NCBI GenBank assembly: GCA_021397835.1 | Contig: JAJFZO010000034.1 | Location: 250,501 to 314,500 of the forward strand | Length of the DNA stretch: 64,000 bases | Origin: Moringa oleifera | Taxonomy: Eukaryota > Streptophyta > Magnoliopsida > Brassicales > Moringaceae | Direction: 5' to 3' | Shown here: in pieces, positions 37,609-50,407 of the stretch | How positions within the stretch are numbered: position 1 is the first letter of the stretch | Layout: each line of letters begins with the position of its first letter | Program-made: the position numbers and the translations under genes | The notes under the pieces: model-generated | Database searches by the model: none | What the model was told of the DNA's origin: nothing | Seen by the model: the letters and a program-made list of their open reading frames with translations, nothing else

Positions 37609-38382
37609 ATGGATCAGCAAGGGCACAGGCAGCCCTCGTCAATGGGTGTGGTTGGAAGTGCTGCTCCAGTGTCTTATGGTGCGACTCAATATCAACCTAA
37701 CCAAATGATGGGAACCTCTGGCTCAGGATCAGCTGTTTCAATTCATCCTCCTGCTCAGCCAGCAGGCATCTCTGCTTCTGCAGCTCAGCTTGCAAAGCAT
37801 CAGCTTGCTTATCAGCACATCCACCAGCAGCAGCAACAGCAACTGCAGCAGCAACTGGAGAATTTTTGGGCAAATCAGTTCCAAGAAATTGAGCAAACTA
37901 CTGATTTTAAGAACCATAGCCTGCCTCTGGCTAGGATCAAGAAGATCATGAAGGCAGATGAAGATGTAAGGATGATATCAGCTGAAGCTCCAGTGGTGTT
38001 TGCGAGGGCCTGTGAAATGTTTATTCTAGAGTTGACCCTGAGGTCTTGGAATCACACAGAGGAGAACAAAAGGAGGACCCTTCAAAAGAATGACATTGCT
38101 GCTGCAATTACTAGGACTGATATATTTGATTTTCTGGTTGATATTGTCCCAAGGGAAGATTTGAAAGATGAGGTGCTTACTTCAGTGCCAAGAGTTGGAG
38201 GCCCTGCTGAAGGTCTTCCCTATTACTACATGGCACCTCAGTTTGCTCCTCAGGTTGGTGCTTCCGGGGTGAGTGTCGGTAAGCCTGTGATGGATCAAGC
38301 TCTTTATGGCCAACAGCCTCGCCCTTATGCATCTCAGCAGATGTGGCCACAGCAACAACAGCAGCCACCTGGTGACACCTGA
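37609..38382 (+). CDS. NF-YC: NF-YC subunit of the CCAAT-binding complex (NF-YC3/9 type)
   Basis: A histone-fold protein that pairs with NF-YB; the dimer recruits NF-YA or CONSTANS-type proteins to CCAAT or related promoter elements (flowering, ABA and light responses in Arabidopsis). It is a single 257-aa coding exon. The N-terminus is Gln/Ser-rich, with a polyglutamine run at about residues 73-82. [20 protein letters not shown] precedes the histone fold (about 103-182), which contains [34 protein letters not shown] and [20 protein letters not shown]. The C-terminus is Pro/Gln-rich. The conserved core matches NF-YC3/NF-YC9; I cannot separate these two. The start is the first ATG after the probable 5' UTR acceptor. 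Unlike its neighbours I do not recall it from the matching Arabidopsis intervals. Confidence 0.95.
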   Translation: MDQQGHRQPSSMGVVGSAAPVSYGATQYQPNQMMGTSGSGSAVSIHPPAQPAGISASAAQLAKHQLAYQHIHQQQQQQLQQQLENFWANQFQEIEQTTDFKNHSLPLARIKKIMKADEDVRMISAEAPVVFARACEMFILELTLRSWNHTEENKRRTLQKNDIAAAITRTDIFDFLVDIVPREDLKDEVLTSVPRVGGPAEGLPYYYMAPQFAPQVGASGVSVGKPVMDQALYGQQPRPYASQQMWPQQQQQPPGDT

Positions 38383-39912
38383 GGGCAATGTTGGTACACA
38401 GGTGGAGCAACAACATGAATGAGAAAGAGCAAATTGATCAGCATAGTCCCTCTGTAGTAGGTTAATAACTGTGTTATAGGTGCTATAAACAATATCAATA
38501 TGTGTGTTGTTGCTCGATATTGCTCCATAGAACTTTGTTGTTCTTTTCATTATATAATTTCCAATAGCATCAAGTACATGGAAAGTGGAGTTTAAGTTAT
38601 CAGATATTCAGGATTCTCCTCTTACAATGCAAATACAAAAGCTTCAAGACATGATGGTGTTTTTAGCTCTGCAAGAAGTTTTCTTTAATTTTGTTGTCTG
38701 ATTATAAAATTCCATGTCTTCATGGTTGATTTCTTGGGCTGATTATCAAAGTCAGCATCTTGAGACATGCAGGCATGTCTTTAGTGAAGAAAAGAAGAGC
38801 GAAATAGTGATGGTATGGCACTTTTGGAAGTTAGTTTGAATATCAGTAGGTTCAAGAGATTGTAGAGAGAGGAGTTGGTCCATTTCTCCTTTGTCTGCTT
38901 GGGATGGTTGAAGTCATAACTGCTTTCAATTGCTTGCTCTCCTTTCAGATAGCGTGTTGCTTTTCAGGTAATCACTGGGCTGACATGGGTTAGCTCAAGA
39001 AAATGCTAGCTCTCTTTTTAATTTTAAGATGTTTGGTTCACAGAGGAGATCAAAAATTAATATTAATGTTTCATTAATTACAAAGCAAGATACCAAAAAA
39101 ATAAGTTAGAAAAGCGGTTGAAATAAATTTAAAATATTACTTTATTTTCAATTAAATTACTTATAATTTAAACAATATTTTTATAATTAAAATTTGTATT
39201 AAAATGATATTAATTAATAAATATTTTGTAAACAATTTATCATAAAAATAACGTGATTGTTATTTAATAGTTTATCATTATTTTTATCAAAATAAAAAAT
39301 AAAATTTGTAAATTAATAAATTAATATTTTTTAAAAAATATATTAAAAATAAAAAAATGCATTCATAAATCAACCCTTATGAAAGTTTATTAAAAAATAT
39401 TATTCGAGTTTTTAAAAAATATAAATTCATCAAAAAATTGTAATTTTTGAATACAAATGAAAAAAAATATAAAAATGATCCATCCAAAACAAGATAATGA
39501 AATATTTATTTTTGCGAATCAAACAAAAATTTTGAATATAGGAATTTTCAATTCTAATTAAGATATATTTTTATTACTTCTAAGACCTGATTTAAATTGA
39601 ATAATTTGGTCCAGATGGTGATAAAAAGAGACATATATTCAGCCCCTTCCCTCTCTTCTGCTCATTACCAACACAAATGTAAAGGAATATGTCCTGAAAA
39701 GATGAGGAAAAACAAAGAGAACTCCATAATTAAAATCCTTTATTCTGTTTGACATTCTTATCAACATTTCACAGAAACACTAAGATTATCAGCACTAAAA
39801 GCTGTGTATGGCTTGAGAAAAGGTTTGGGTAAGAAAGAGCCTGCAAGATTGATGATCGACGTCATTCCAGGAGAGGCCTATTATGCAGTCATCCCTTCTC
39901 AAATCTACTGGA
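38383..39912. other. Convergent 3' regions of NF-YC and NAXD
   Basis: NF-YC (+) and the dehydratase (-) converge here. The NF-YC 3' UTR probably runs to about 38550. An AT-rich stretch follows at 39050-39560, then the 3' UTR of the minus-strand gene. No further gene is seen. Confidence 0.5.
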
Positions 39913-42900
39913 TCAACAGGCCGGAGAAATATCCTCCAAGCTGAAACAAGGAAAATAAAACTGTAAAAACTCCAAATTGATCCTTCGTTTCCCATTTGAA
40001 AACCATTCTTGTGCAGAAGCTTTACCTTCTCCCTAAGCACTCAATGATGTCACTGGTGAGAGTTGACCTCCTTTTATTCTCAAAAGCAAGAGAGGCAGCC
40101 TTCCTAAGTAAAGCACACCCAGCGATGCACCCCATGACAGTAGGATTTGTTGGACTGTGATGATAAATATTTAAGAAGGCAAAAAATTGTCAAACATGGG
40201 GCAAGATTGAGGAACAAAAAGATCAAAACAGAACGCATCTGCCAGATACAGAACCTGATAATCCCATTTCCTTCAGCAGCTGAGATATTTTGACGTGTCC
40301 AGGACAAAAATACTGCGACACTGGTGCCAAGTGACAACATGTTATTTTGAATCCAACAAAAATAAATATATGAATTACAAAATTTCTATCGGTCGAAGAG
40401 AATTAAGCCTTTCTAAGCTGTCAAAAGCTAGAAAGGCACATCGATGGATCATTTTGTCTTGATTATCACCACCACATCAAACAGTTATTCTACATCTAAT
40501 CGGAAATGAAGTAAGCTAGTAGCAACCTCACATTACCCATAATAGAAAAAAGAGGAAAAGGTGCAGATAAGAGAAATTCTCTCTCCTCTGCCCTCACTAT
40601 CACATACACACATTCAGTTACATCTTTACCTTGGGTCACTACAATTCCCCCTTAAGTATAACTCTCAGAATATTCCATCAAGTTTTCTTAAGGAAAAGGA
40701 AACTGGGTGGCACCTTAACAAGCAGAATCCCTGCTTCTCATTTGTGCAGTGCAAGGACAAAAACCTTTTTTTTTTTTTTGAGGAGGAACAAATAATCAAG
40801 GCACTAAGGGGTGCAACCCATTACATCTGTAGTTAGTTCTAAGGAGTTAAGTAGTTCTATGAACTCTAATAGATCCACCACATTTACAAAATAATTCCCT
40901 GAGTCCCATATTTTTAAAATACAAATCCAGGACTCTTCAAGTATAACTTTTAGTGTTTCAATATTATAAAAAACTCTCTTGTTTTTTTTTTTACGCCATA
41001 CAACCCAGAAAATTAACTGCAGGATCATGTTTAGTAGTCTTCTCCTCTCTTTCCCAAGTTTCTGCCCAGTACATGCCTTCAGCTTTTCCCCTACAGATCC
41101 CACTCTGACCCAGAACAGTCCCAGTAGCCTTATTATTTTCTGCCATAACTGGGCAGTTCATCTGTATCCTAACAGTAAACAATAAACTGATTCTCGCTCC
41201 TTTTTACACAGGTGACAACGATTCACTAGAATCTTTCCCCTTTCTCAGATTGTCAATAGTCAATAGCTTTTCTTCTACAGCCTTCCAAGTGAAGAACACC
41301 ACATTAGGTGGCACTTTTACTTTCCACGTCTGTTTCCAGGGGAACTGCCCTCTCTCTTCACCCCCACTTAGCCCTTAAAGTATGATCTTACTGAAAATTT
41401 ATCTTTATCTCCATTGCCTACCTTCCATATTACAGTGTCTTCCCAACTTTCCTCTGTTTTGATGTATTGAAGCCTGGCATACAATTCTTCTATTTGGCCA
41501 ATCTCCCAATCTTGGGCATTCCTTCATACTTGGATGAACCAGGAGCCTTCCCCCTTATTCACCTCCTGGCAATCTCTAACCCATGCTTCCTTATTACATG
41601 CTAACAGAAACACAACAGGAAATGCTTCCTTCAGTGGTTTATCCCCACAACACTTTCCCACTTTGAACTCCATCCATATCAGTAACTCTCCCCACCCTCT
41701 TCTAATAGCCTTCCATACACTCACTCCATGGGTTTCCCTTCCAATTTTTGTCATCCAGCCACCCTCTAATTCACCATACTTATTCTTCACTACCCTTCTC
41801 CACCATAAACTTCCAAAGCCATTTCCCTAACAATGCTTTGTTGAACACCATACTACCCACGGAAATGTACTTTGTATTAGTTTCATTTTATTGGCTATCT
41901 CCCTTGGTAACAGAAACAAAGGCATGAAGTACACAGGAAGATTGGAGAGGGTGCTCTTAATCAACATGAGTCTTCTGACCTTCGATAGATGCTGCCTTTT
42001 CCATCTTGCTAGCTCCCGCTCCCATCTCTCTAATACCCCATTCCATATTGTCTTCTCCTTAAATTTCGCACCCAGGGGCAGTCCCAAATATTTTAATGGG
42101 AAGTTCTCGTCTGCTTGCAGCCCATAAGTAGGGCTAATTCCCTTCCATTCACTTCCTCTTCTACAATTCTAACTCACTCATTTCCAGATCAATTTTCAAT
42201 TCTGATACTGCCTCAAAACCCACCAAAATAGCCCTTAAATTTATCACGTGTTCCTCATCTGCACCAAAAGAAGATGATGGTGTCATCAGCGAATAAGAGG
42301 TGTGACACCATCACCTCATTGCCTGACCTCCCTGCTTTGATACCTCCTGTCAACTGCTCTGTGCAGCATCTCCAGTGCCTCCATCACCACAATAAACAAC
42401 AATGGTGATAGAGAATCCCCTTGTCTTAGTCCCCAAGTGAAAATGGAGAAATGTGATGGATTCCCATTCACCAAACCGCATAGGACTTGTGCTTTGCGGA
42501 TGACTTGTTGATATTTGTAAAAAGGAACAAAGATTAAATCCTGGGGATTAAGAAAGTCATGCATGTGTTTTATACCTTTTTTGGACTGAAATTAAATTGT
42601 GAAAAGAGTGAAGTTTGCTCAACTGGAATCAGTAGAGAAGACCTTTAAATCATCCAACAAGAATCAAGTTTTTGCATTGGTACTCCACCAGTCAGATACT
42701 TAGGAGAGCCTTTGGTCACAAGGAAACTTACTCGCAGAGATTCTGCTCCATTGATAGGAAAAATCAGCTAGGAATAATTGTTGGGCTATTAAGCATCTTT
42801 CCTATGCTGGTAGAATACAACTAATTCAATATGTTTTATTTAGTTTACAGCCTAAGCTTGTTATTACAAGGGTCACTCACCTATGCTTTAATTTTTTGTG

Positions 42901-45900
42901 GAAAAGGGCTGGAGCATTTGCAAAGCAAGAAAGAGAGTGCTTACTTAAATCCTAAGTTGGTCTGCGATTAAAAGATTTGGAAACATGGAATCAAGCATGC
43001 ATACTTAAAAGTCTCTGGTCTACTTTGTCAAAATCAGGTTCGATTTGCATTGCTTGGATTGAGGGTTATGAGTTGAAGGGCAGAAGCGTACAGCAAGCTT
43101 CAGCAAAGCCAGGGAGCTGAAAGAAATTGCTTCAGACGGGAGATATGGTTACGAAATTCATTAGACCTTGCAATGGTGAGGAATTTTGGTCTTTCTCATG
43201 GAATAGATATGCAGCTGGACTTGTTTGAAAAGAAATTGGGCCTAAAAAAGATAAAATATACTGATATAGACTCGTATGGTGCATATTTCATATACCAAAG
43301 CACTCTTTAATTGCATGGATGACCATTCATAACAAGTTTCCAACTAGAGATATGGAGAATTGAGGTAGATGAGAGCTGCTGCTTATGTGAGCATGATTTA
43401 GAATCCAGAAACCATATCTTCTTTGGTTGCAATTTTCTAAAAGAGTGTGAAAAAGTATTCTTGAATTATGTAGAATCACTAAGGACGTTGATAATTGGGC
43501 CTATGAATTGTCATGGGCAGTATGTCAACTAAAAGGAAAAGCATTGCTTTCTACAATCTTGCGGTTAGCTTAGAATGTTTTTGTATATTTCATTTGGAGA
43601 GAATGAAATTGGAGAATTTTCAAAAATCATACTGAATCTTGGGATCAAGTGGTTGAGCATACAAAAGAAATTGTTAGTTTCAAGATAATGCGGGTGAAAA
43701 ATATTGTTAATGATTATGTAAATAAGAATTTAGATAGCAATTGGAGACTTGCCTTTTTTGATTAATATACAGTATAGAACATAGGAAAACTACCAAGGTG
43801 GAGCTAGTATGCCGCTACTTGTAGATGTTTATAGCATACAAATGCTTACTTGGATAATAAAATTTGACTGTTTATTCAAAAAAAAAAAAAAAACTGCATA
43901 AGAAGATGTTAAAATACACCAATGCATCCACTTGCACCATTTTTCTCCTCATCCCACCCTTTTTAGCACATCAAAAATTCCCAAGATACATGATCGAAAG
44001 CTTTTCCCACATCTAATTTACAAACAATTTCTATTTTGTTTTTCAACTTTAATTGACCGTCCACCATTTCATTTGCAATAAGGGCAACATCTAGAATCTG
44101 CCTGTTCTTAACAAAAGCGTTTCGATTTTGGCTCACAACTTGCTGCATCACCATCCTAAACCTCTTTGCTAACACAGTAGATAATATTTTGTGTATGCAC
44201 CTGCTTAAACTTATGGGTTTGTAATCCGTAATACTTTCTTTCCCTGTTTTCTTGGAGATTAGAACCACAAATGTGGAGCTAAAAAGTGATTTCCCAAACT
44301 TGCTTGTTTTGTTGCAAGCACATAACTTGCATTCCCTTCCTCCCTTATTCCGTCCCACCATCCCTTCACAAGTTTGCCAAAACCTTTAGTTTGCAGCCAC
44401 ATATTTTCGAATCTAGAGGGGCAAGGGCCCTATCTAATATGCTCCATCACCAACTCAATTGGATTGTGATTCAATGTCGGCCTTCAAGTTGGACCATGTG
44501 AATAATCCCCCTATTAATGATAAATCATGCATCTCTAATTTCATATCGGTCTCCCTGAATTTCTCGGAGTGATCTCCACCACGTCATATTCTCATCCTTT
44601 CATGTAGATATAGCACTATGTTAAAATCACCTTCTACCACCCATGGCTTCCTTTTGCATCTTCTTTGACGTTCTTTTAAATCCTCCCATAGGGCTTGTCT
44701 TTCCCCTTAATACTGCTACATACCCATTCGAAACTCATTCCTTCCAATTCAAAGCTGCATGATAGTGACATGAAAGCTCTCTAATACTTTTTCATTTTCC
44801 TCATTTTTCCATTCCAATAATGTAAAATATCGCCCGAGTTCCTTGCGCTGCCTTGACCTTCCACTGCATACCTTGTTTAGTCTGCACACTCTTCACTACC
44901 CTCGGAGTCATCTTCTCCATTTTACTTTCTTGTAGACAACGGTGTATCTACCCTTCATATGTTGATAGCCTATTTAAGGATAACCCTTTTCTCCTTATTA
45001 TTCAATCCCCTTACCATCCCTACTAGAACTATCCTCATTCCCTAAAGTTCCTTTTCCTTTGCCTTTTGATTTTCCTTTTCCACTCTTCGCATAATTTACC
45101 CCAAACTCACTGTTTTCCTAGCAACTTCTTTCCCTTTCATTGTAATGACAAAATTCTTTCTTCCACCTATAATAGCAAACAAAAAGAAAGATTCTTCCTC
45201 CACGCCTTTGAAGAAAATACCCAATGTCTTGCTGATTTTGGCTTAAAATCTTTTAGATTCCTTCTTGATACTTCTTGCTGCCACTTTACTTCTTCAGCCA
45301 TTAACAACTCATTGTTTGTCGACAAAATTAGCCTCTTCCTTTTTCTGCCCTATCTCTATTTTACTGTTTCCACTGCAAACTCTCTTGTACGCCTCCTCCT
45401 CCCTCTCCTTCTCGTAGGATATTGCAAGCGGTGTGACATCTAGCCCATACTCCTCCTTGACTTCCACTTTATTACGCATACCCACTATCATATGTCTTTC
45501 CTTATTTGAATCACCTTCTACACTCACTTCTAGCATTGTGCTTCCATCATTCACATCCGCCAACCCTTTGCCTTTCTCGGACACTCGTTGGCGACTTTCT
45601 TCTGTCGTAGCCCCTTCAATTTCACTCTCGTCTATCGCATTCTTGATACACATATCCCCTTGAGTGATCGCCAATTGTTGCGAATCGGGTCTAGTCTGTG
45701 TACTTCGATATTGCACCGGTCCAGTCCATAGGCCTTGTTCTTCTGGACTAAGTTCTGTATGGATGCCTACTTCCACCTCAACACCCGAACAATCCAAATT
45801 CAATTTTTGGATCCAGCTCAAATCTTGGATTCCTCCACTTGGTACCTTTTCTTCACCCGACCCATGATAACCTTGATTGCCCATTTTGAGATGAGCCTCA

Positions 45901-48900
45901 GTGGAAAGACCTGTTCCTTTCTCCAGTTCCTTAAACATGTCGGACTCGTTGGTTGTTTTCCTAACCTCACTCCTTAGTATCTGTTTGGGCCTCCAACCCC
46001 ACTGTGATCCAGGGCCCATTTGCTTTACAACCTCCTGACCCACCTCGATCATCTTCTTTGCCTGATTCTTTGAATCCGATCCAAATGTGTGCAACACTTT
46101 CTCACCTTTTTTACCCCCATCGCCGATCACCACATCCCTCCATGACTTCTTCGCTCTTGATGCCCCATCTCCGGGCTGCACTTCATTCACTATGTTATGC
46201 TGGAAAGAGCACCCACAATATGGACAAGAAATTTCTATACTCTTCTCCACCAATGGATCTTTTCGAATTTGACCAACATCATTCAAAACCCCCAAGTTTC
46301 TCAAGCTCCTTTCCTCCTCCTCTCCTACTCCCTTTTCATAGTAGTCTCTTACCAGTTTCCACCACCCAAAGCCGTCGCCTCCATCTGGAAACAATAACGC
46401 TCTTTCTCTCCCATTATTTATTTCAGAAATTCGCAGAAACATCCCATTGTTGTTAGAGTCCACCGCAGTCAAAAGCATCCTCCTCCCCTCTCTCCTCTTC
46501 CTGACCCATCCCACTCTCCTCTCTCCCACCACCAAACTGTTCATCGACAGCCATAACCATCTCCAATCCTCCCTATTTAGGTATAATGAGATTCGCTTCC
46601 CCTTACTTTGCTCAGTGATACGGATCTCCCCCTCACCTGCACCTCTTTCAAAATCAAAAGTCTTCCTCTCGATCCTAATGGAGAAAATCTCCATCAAGAA
46701 TCCTTACAGTTTTATCTTCACACAATTTTCGAAATTCGAATCCAAGTAGTAGTAAATCAACAATACACAAGGCAAGGACAAGAACCATAAATAGGCACTA
46801 GGGAACAGAATGGAAGTGTGTCTTTTATAAATTAAAAAGGAATAAGATGCAATAAATGGAAAGAGATAAAAACTATAAATTTACATAAGAAAACTGAAAA
46901 AAAAAATGAATAAAAAGGTATAAATCACAAATAGTTCTAAATAGAAAAAAGGGAGAAAAAAGTAAGTGCAAATTAAAGTAACATAAAGGAAAGAGATGTT
47001 ATCTAAACGTTAGCAAAGCTTTTTAACCAAAAAATTATGAGCCAGAAACTAAAAATGAGGAATTACCTTCCAGAGAGAATATCACCTTGGCCACCACAGC
47101 GGCGAGGGGAACCATAGATACTAACTGATTTGACTGCACAAAGCATCAATATACGATTAAAACAAACATCAAGTTTCTCCAAAGTTGGGAAAAAAAATTG
47201 TTTTTAAGGGAAAAAAAGGGGAAAAAGGAATATAACTTTTTCCGTTCTGTTTTAAAAAAAAAACACTGTTTAGCCTTCCTTTCTACGAGGTTTGTAGAAT
47301 CTATAACCTTACATATTTATGTCTAACTGACAATATTTTGGGTAAGGAAAAGAGTCAAAATGAAATTAGATTTTACTAATTTATAAATTTCTCTATATTA
47401 CTATCTGAGGAACAGACTCTGTCTCGCACTAGCTTTAGCAACCAGACAACTGAAGCAACAGGCACATTGGACTCTTATACTGCGACCATGAATACAAAGA
47501 TTTGAGGTGTGTGCTACATCATGACGTCAAACTAATTAAGATCTTAAGAGGCCTGCAGCTACTAATCATCTAATGGATAAGCAGTCCAGTATGTTTCAAC
47601 AAAAAGTAAAATATTTTCACCTAAATGTTATAACATAGTTACCCATACTTTTCAAACCTCGAGTAGAGCTGGAAAATATGATAACACAATAGATACCTAA
47701 TTAAGTGATCATTTAATGCCTTACCTATCTCACCATCACTAATAAGGTCAGATTTTCCTTTCCGTAAGATAGTTACACCACCAATCCTGACCAAGTGAGG
47801 TACCGTATTGTTAATAATAGCCTCACATTATGTATGTGTTCTTGACTAAAAGATAGTTAAATCACATTATATATGCAGAGATCAATATCACATGACCAAC
47901 ATATTGGATTGTTCAAGTTATTTCCAGTGCTTCACACATGTTTTAAGATAAGTTAAGGAAATTCGAGAAGAACTTACTGTTTTGCAAGACAAAGTAATTG
48001 CTCATGACCATCTCCATCCTTTACTTCACAATTCAGTGCTTTCTGAACCAGACGCTTGTATTCATTCACATTTGGGGTCAGGACAGCTAATGGATATCCA
48101 CTAACAAGTTCGAGGTTGTTTGTTACAAGAAACAGCCCATCCTAAGAAAAAATGACATAGCTCAAAAAATACGTTTAAGGAAAACAAATCACTTGGGAGT
48201 CGCATACAATCAAATCATCAAGCACACACCTTAACAAAACCATAAACATGTGGCTATCAGTGGCTTACCCCATCTATGACAATTGGAACACTTGATTGTC
48301 TTGCATGCTTCATGATTTTACCAACACAATCCTGAACATGATAGATGTCTTAGAGAGGGACTTTGACAGGAAATTCAGAGTACAAGTAAGAAGTGGATAT
48401 AGAGGTAAGAAAAATCCTTTGAATGCCATAAAAACGAGTGGATTTTGGACACAAAAGTATATCAAGCATTTTACCACAAATAAACTATGAAAGTTCAAAT
48501 TTCCAGATGAAGTTAATGAAAGCTATTTCAAGGTAAGACCTAAAAGGCCAAATGCAAATAATTGAAATAATATCATGCCTTAGAATGTTCCTTAATTATG
48601 TCCCTCAGATGTTGAATTGTAAGTTTGTGAGTAGAAAATTGAAGTATAGAGGCTATTCCAATCTAATTAGCTACGGGAGAGAAGACGATGAAAAGTGGGG
48701 AGAAAATGTTATCCTCATGAGTAAAATGGAGAAAAGAATCTTAATGTTGAACAGCTTTGAGGCCATGGATTCATTTTAGCATATTGTAGTTTCTTTACAA
48801 CCAAAATGAATTAGATTATGATTGAAAACTTTCATAAAAAAAAGTGCCACTCAGATTATTCTGCAATAAAATATTGAGATATTTGCATAAGGTATGGTGC

Positions 48901-50407
48901 ATAGCCATCCATTGGAAGACACACATTCATGCACACAAAGGCACTTTTGCATGAGGTGCATTCACGTCATACACATCTACCTACGTCCTATACATTATCT
49001 AATTTCTTATTGATTGGATATCAATGTATGAATGGAAAATGAAGGAGTATGAATCTAAAACCAAGAACCTAAAGGCCTAAACTCTCAAAATCATAGGATA
49101 CAAAGCTCACAAGTACAATCAAAAACAGACATGACTGATGCCAAATCAAATATAGATGAACAGACAACTGTAAATAGTGAAAATAACCTACTTCTTTAAA
49201 TTTTGATAAACTAGGGATGGGAAAACATACCAGAAGAAATGGATCCCTTCCTAGGCCAGGACCAATAACAAGACAATCAAATCTTTCCATCCATTTATCA
49301 ACTTCAGCAAGCACATTTTGTGAGATGAGCTCTTTCTCCTCATCACTCAAATTACTGTACAACAAGATCAATGCTTTCTACTTAGCGATAAATTTTTTTT
49401 AAGAAAGTATGATTGAAAGCAATCAGAAAAATAGAGTAGAGAAGAAAAGTACTGTTTCCACCTGATATTATAGGATTCTTCTAAAACAGGGTGCACTATC
49501 AGTTCAGGACTGTAACTTTTTATAACTGGAGCAGCATCCTTTGTACAGAACACATGGGACAAATCTGCACCCTGCAAGAAGAAGGGGGGAAAAAAAAAAG
49601 GTAGTTTTGCTCAAACTAGTAGTTCATATATACAGAACAACAACAAAGCATTTTACTTGAAGAAAGTTCATAGTAAGCTACAATCGAGGGACAAAACCAG
49701 CCACAAAAAGGATGAAAGTATCACAGTAGAAAGAGAGGACACACTAACAATTTTCAATGCCGAAATGGAAGCAAAATATGGAGCTCCTGTGTACTCGCGA
49801 CATCCACCTATAACAGCTATCTTCCCTGATAAACATAAGAAGCAATCCAAGCATGGATTAGAGAAATTTCATGTTTTTAGCCAAACCGACCAACAAGAAA
49901 AAAAAAGAACAATTGTTATATCTCCTGTTGAATTTAACAACCAACATAGCCAGTCCGTTCACTATCAGATTTTACCACCTAGATGCTATAGCTTTTATTA
50001 ATTCTGCTCTTTCTAACAATAGCAGGATAATTAAAAGAACAAATATTTACTGATAAAACAATGTTAAGCTATTGTGTATAACAAAAGTCCATTTGCAGCA
50101 AAACATAACCAGTCAGGCGTTCATGTTGTAACTGCGAAATTTTAGAACAATAAGACCGTTGCGACAAATAATCAATCAAGCGAGATGTTCAACTTCTTGT
50201 AATCTCACCTGCCTGGCCTTTATGCCTTTTTGGGTCCAGCGTGGGCGTGATCGCTCTCAAGATGCTCTCAGCATCTGCCTCCAAAGAGGCTCCGCTCGAG
50301 GACTTCATTGCTTGAATTCTCCTTCGGGGACGATTCTGCTCGTTACAACCACCAAGGGCCCTTATCAAGAACTGTTGCCTTCGCAGCACTGCGGAGGAAG
50401 ATAACAT
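39913..50407 (-). CDS. NAXD: ATP-dependent (S)-NAD(P)H-hydrate dehydratase
   Basis: Repairs damaged NADHX/NADPHX to NAD(P)H using ATP; belongs to the ribokinase-like YjeF C-terminal family. Eleven exons on the minus strand: 50407-50209, 49825-49749, 49571-49462, 49354-49231, 48331-48269, 48141-47978, 47786-47725, 47133-47067, 40320-40255, 40154-40026, 39940-39913. All phases join in one frame and give 362 aa, near the roughly 365 aa of the Arabidopsis enzyme. Key motifs are [44 protein letters not shown] and [10 protein letters not shown] with the likely catalytic Asp284. After the last, Ser-Val replaces the Gly-Val I expect. The first 45 residues, rich in Arg/Ser, may be an organellar targeting peptide; another in-frame ATG lies 20 codons upstream (50467). 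Intron 8 (47066-40321, 6.7 kb) carries two nested LINEs, yet both flanking exons remain in phase. Confidence 0.95.
40751..40765. repeat. Target-site duplication of outer LINE (3' side)
   Basis: GCAAGGACAAAAACC directly abuts the oligo-T (poly-A tail on the minus strand). It matches 46772-46786 at 14 of 15 positions. Confidence 0.85.
42476..42485. repeat. Target-site duplication of nested LINE (5' side)
   Basis: CCGCATAGGA, matching CTGCATAAGA at 43894-43903 in 8 of 10 positions. Both copies correspond to the same codons of the outer LINE reverse transcriptase (just before LVNGNP on the minus strand), which supports the duplication despite its divergence. Confidence 0.65.
42486..43893 (+). 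mobile_element. 5'-truncated LINE nested inside the outer LINE
   Basis: Plus-strand LINE 3' fragment of about 1.4 kb. It begins inside the RT domain just before the catalytic [11 protein letters not shown] (FADD at 42493-42504). The RT thumb follows ([10 protein letters not shown]), then a zinc-knuckle tail near 43370-43450 ([18 protein letters not shown]). A polyadenylation signal AATAAA lies at 43856-43861 and a 16-nt poly-A tail ends at 43893. It splits the RT frame of the outer LINE, so it inserted later. Internal stops make it inactive. Abrupt 5' truncation with a poly-A tail is typical of target-primed reverse transcription. Confidence 0.88.
43894..43903. repeat. Target-site duplication of nested LINE (3' side)
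   Basis: CTGCATAAGA immediately after the poly-A tail of the nested LINE; partner of 42476-42485. Confidence 0.65.
45309..46697 (-). CDS. LINE ORF1-like protein
   Basis: A 462-codon open frame at the 5' end of the outer LINE. The N-terminal part ([38 protein letters not shown]) resembles the leading domain of plant LINE ORF1 proteins, which package the element [13 protein letters not shown] (about residue 150) could be a remnant zinc-binding motif. The rest is hydrophilic, Glu/Lys-rich and unrecognised. It is the longest intact frame in the element, while ORF2 is broken. Plus-strand ORFs over the same bases are shadows. Confidence 0.7.
   Translation of the reverse strand: MMEIFSIRIERKTFDFERGAGEGEIRITEQSKGKRISLYLNREDWRWLWLSMNSLVVGERRVGWVRKRREGRRMLLTAVDSNNNGMFLRISEINNGRERALLFPDGGDGFGWWKLVRDYYEKGVGEEEERSLRNLGVLNDVGQIRKDPLVEKSIEISCPYCGCSFQHNIVNEVQPGDGASRAKKSWRDVVIGDGGKKGEKVLHTFGSDSKNQAKKMIEVGQEVVKQMGPGSQWGWRPKQILRSEVRKTTNESDMFKELEKGTGLSTEAHLKMGNQGYHGSGEEKVPSGGIQDLSWIQKLNLDCSGVEVEVGIHTELSPEEQGLWTGPVQYRSTQTRPDSQQLAITQGDMCIKNAIDESEIEGATTEESRQRVSEKGKGLADVNDGSTMLEVSVEGDSNKERHMIVGMRNKVEVKEEYGLDVTPLAISYEKEREEEAYKRVCSGNSKIEIGQKKEEANFVDKQ
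46772..46786. repeat. Target-site duplication of outer LINE (5' side)
   Basis: GCAAGGACAAGAACC, one mismatch from 40751-40765. It fixes the 5' end of the LINE at 46771 and suggests the element is close to full length. Confidence 0.85.

Larger units (their letters stand above)
40766..46771 (-). mobile_element. L1-type LINE retrotransposon in NAXD intron 8 (degenerate)
   Basis: Reads on the minus strand, in the same sense as the host gene. From 5' to 3' it has an ORF1-like frame (45309-46697) and a decayed endonuclease region (about 44400-45300). The reverse transcriptase N-part is at 43963-44361 ([30 protein letters not shown]). The RT continues after an interruption near 42316-42475 ([20 protein letters not shown]). 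A C-terminal zinc-knuckle-like tail near 40900-41100 ([14 protein letters not shown]) ends in a poly-A tail at 40766-40779. A 15-bp target-site duplication flanks it. Without the nested insert it would be about 4.6 kb. Stops and frameshifts in ORF2 mean it is not autonomous. Confidence 0.9.

Noticed and set aside
42486..43893. Nested LINE read as part of the same outer LINE
   Set aside because: It is on the opposite strand, has its own poly-A tail and signal, and duplicates RT sequence, so it is a separate insertion.
45433..46749. Several plus-strand ORFs of 60-150 aa
   Set aside because: Antisense shadows of the LINE ORF1-like frame.
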